A stretch of DNA of 64,000 nucleotides. Origin: Neocallimastix lanati (nom. inval.) (Eukaryota; Neocallimastigomycota; Neocallimastigomycetes; Neocallimastigales; Neocallimastigaceae). Positions 63,701 through 64,000 of the stretch are shown in pieces. Under the pieces are notes generated by a model, which saw only the letters and a program-made list of their open reading frames with translations, was not told the DNA's origin and ran no database searches. The stretch is from positions 1 to 64,000 of the forward strand of contig JACVTC010000252.1 in the NCBI GenBank assembly GCA_016946835.1. Reading direction: 5' to 3'. Made by a program: the position numbers and the translations under genes. How positions within the stretch are numbered: the stretch's first letter is position 1; each line of letters starts with the position of its first letter.

Positions 63701-64000
63701 TGAAAACCGTCTTTCGACTCCACGGCTTACCAAATGAAATTCTATCCGATAGAGGAACCCAATTTACCTCTAAATTTTGGACTGCTGTTTGCGATGCCCT
63801 CGACATTAAGTTGAAGTTCTCTTCTCCATCCCATCACCAAACTAACGGTTTGACGGAGAGGGTGAACTCCGTTATTGAACAATATTTAAGATGTTTTGCT
63901 AACTACAAAGGATCTAATTGGAGTAACTATCTTTATCTGGCCGAATTCAGTTACAACAATGCAATCCAGGAATCGTCTAATTACTCACCTTTCTATGCAA
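60725..64000 (+). mobile_element. Ty3/Gypsy LTR retrotransposon, Gag-Pol, runs off the window
   Basis: Family parts in order: Gag (about 60725-61380); zinc knuckle CLYCGSTDHQLDNC of CX2CX4HX4C form (about 61412); retropepsin with LIDSGSQLNLMD (about 61628); reverse transcriptase with FSYIDDIIIF (about 62265) and the LGHRIS motif; RNase H with ETDSSNFAIGAVLSQ and YSDHRNLLY (about 62710-62945); integrase zinc finger H...H...CETC (about 63360-63480), then the core with IAMDFITDLP and LSDRGTQF (about 63560-63765) and LAEFSYNN near the end. Gag and Pol share one long frame at the start, as many chromoviruses do. It looks nearly whole, with about three breaks in the part visible, and is markedly younger than the fossils at 50.9-58.8 kb. 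The 3' end and 3' LTR lie beyond the window. Confidence 0.95.

Noticed and set aside
61063-63806. Minus-strand frames opposite the right-hand Ty3/Gypsy element
   Set aside because: Antisense shadows of Gag-Pol.

Overview
This window looks like nuclear DNA from an anaerobic gut fungus (Neocallimastigomycota) or a very close relative. This is inferred from four things seen together: extreme A+T richness with long homopolymers; Asn/Lys/Ile-rich, small-intron genes; a secreted Tyr-Tyr/Cys repeat protein that resembles the fungal cellulosome scaffoldins (ScaA type); and a leucine-rich-repeat membrane protein in which each 72-nt exon codes for one 24-residue repeat. Ty3/Gypsy fossils and a LINE are also present. 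No bacterial-style operons, rRNA or CRISPR were seen.

Layout. 1-1.6 kb holds a decayed gene with bulb-lectin-like motifs. 5.7-11.7 kb has two convergent, related ankyrin-type genes facing each other across a ten-copy satellite of about 282 bp. 12.9-20.8 kb is a very large compound satellite of TTTTA runs and about 35-bp spacers. It is organised in higher-order repeats of about 0.9-1.1 kb and has a short, older arm in the opposite direction. 21.2-22.9 kb is a broken LINE with T-tracts expanded inside its reverse transcriptase. 26.6-29.4 kb (minus) is the LRR-TM-PPPY gene. 31.8-35.8 kb holds small, decaying gene fragments (secreted Cys-containing protein, ankyrin-like pieces). 39.7-46.0 kb (plus) is the scaffoldin-like gene, the main host gene here. 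46.8-47.95 kb is a fold-back element with inverted ends and a candidate 10-bp target duplication. 50.9-58.8 kb is a graveyard of Ty3/Gypsy pieces and their LTRs in both directions. 59.3 kb has a tRNA-like SINE head. 59.95-64.0 kb is the 5' part of a younger Ty3/Gypsy element that runs off the window.

How it fits together. The scaffoldin-like protein would be secreted (clear signal peptide) and carry about 28 repeats that in this family dock plant-wall-degrading enzymes. The LRR protein would sit in a membrane with repeats outside and a PPPY-containing tail inside, which suggests a receptor or sorting role. Both have stop or frame problems in this sequence, so they may be decaying alleles or reflect base-calling errors in homopolymers. 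All functional statements come from reading motifs by eye, with no database search.
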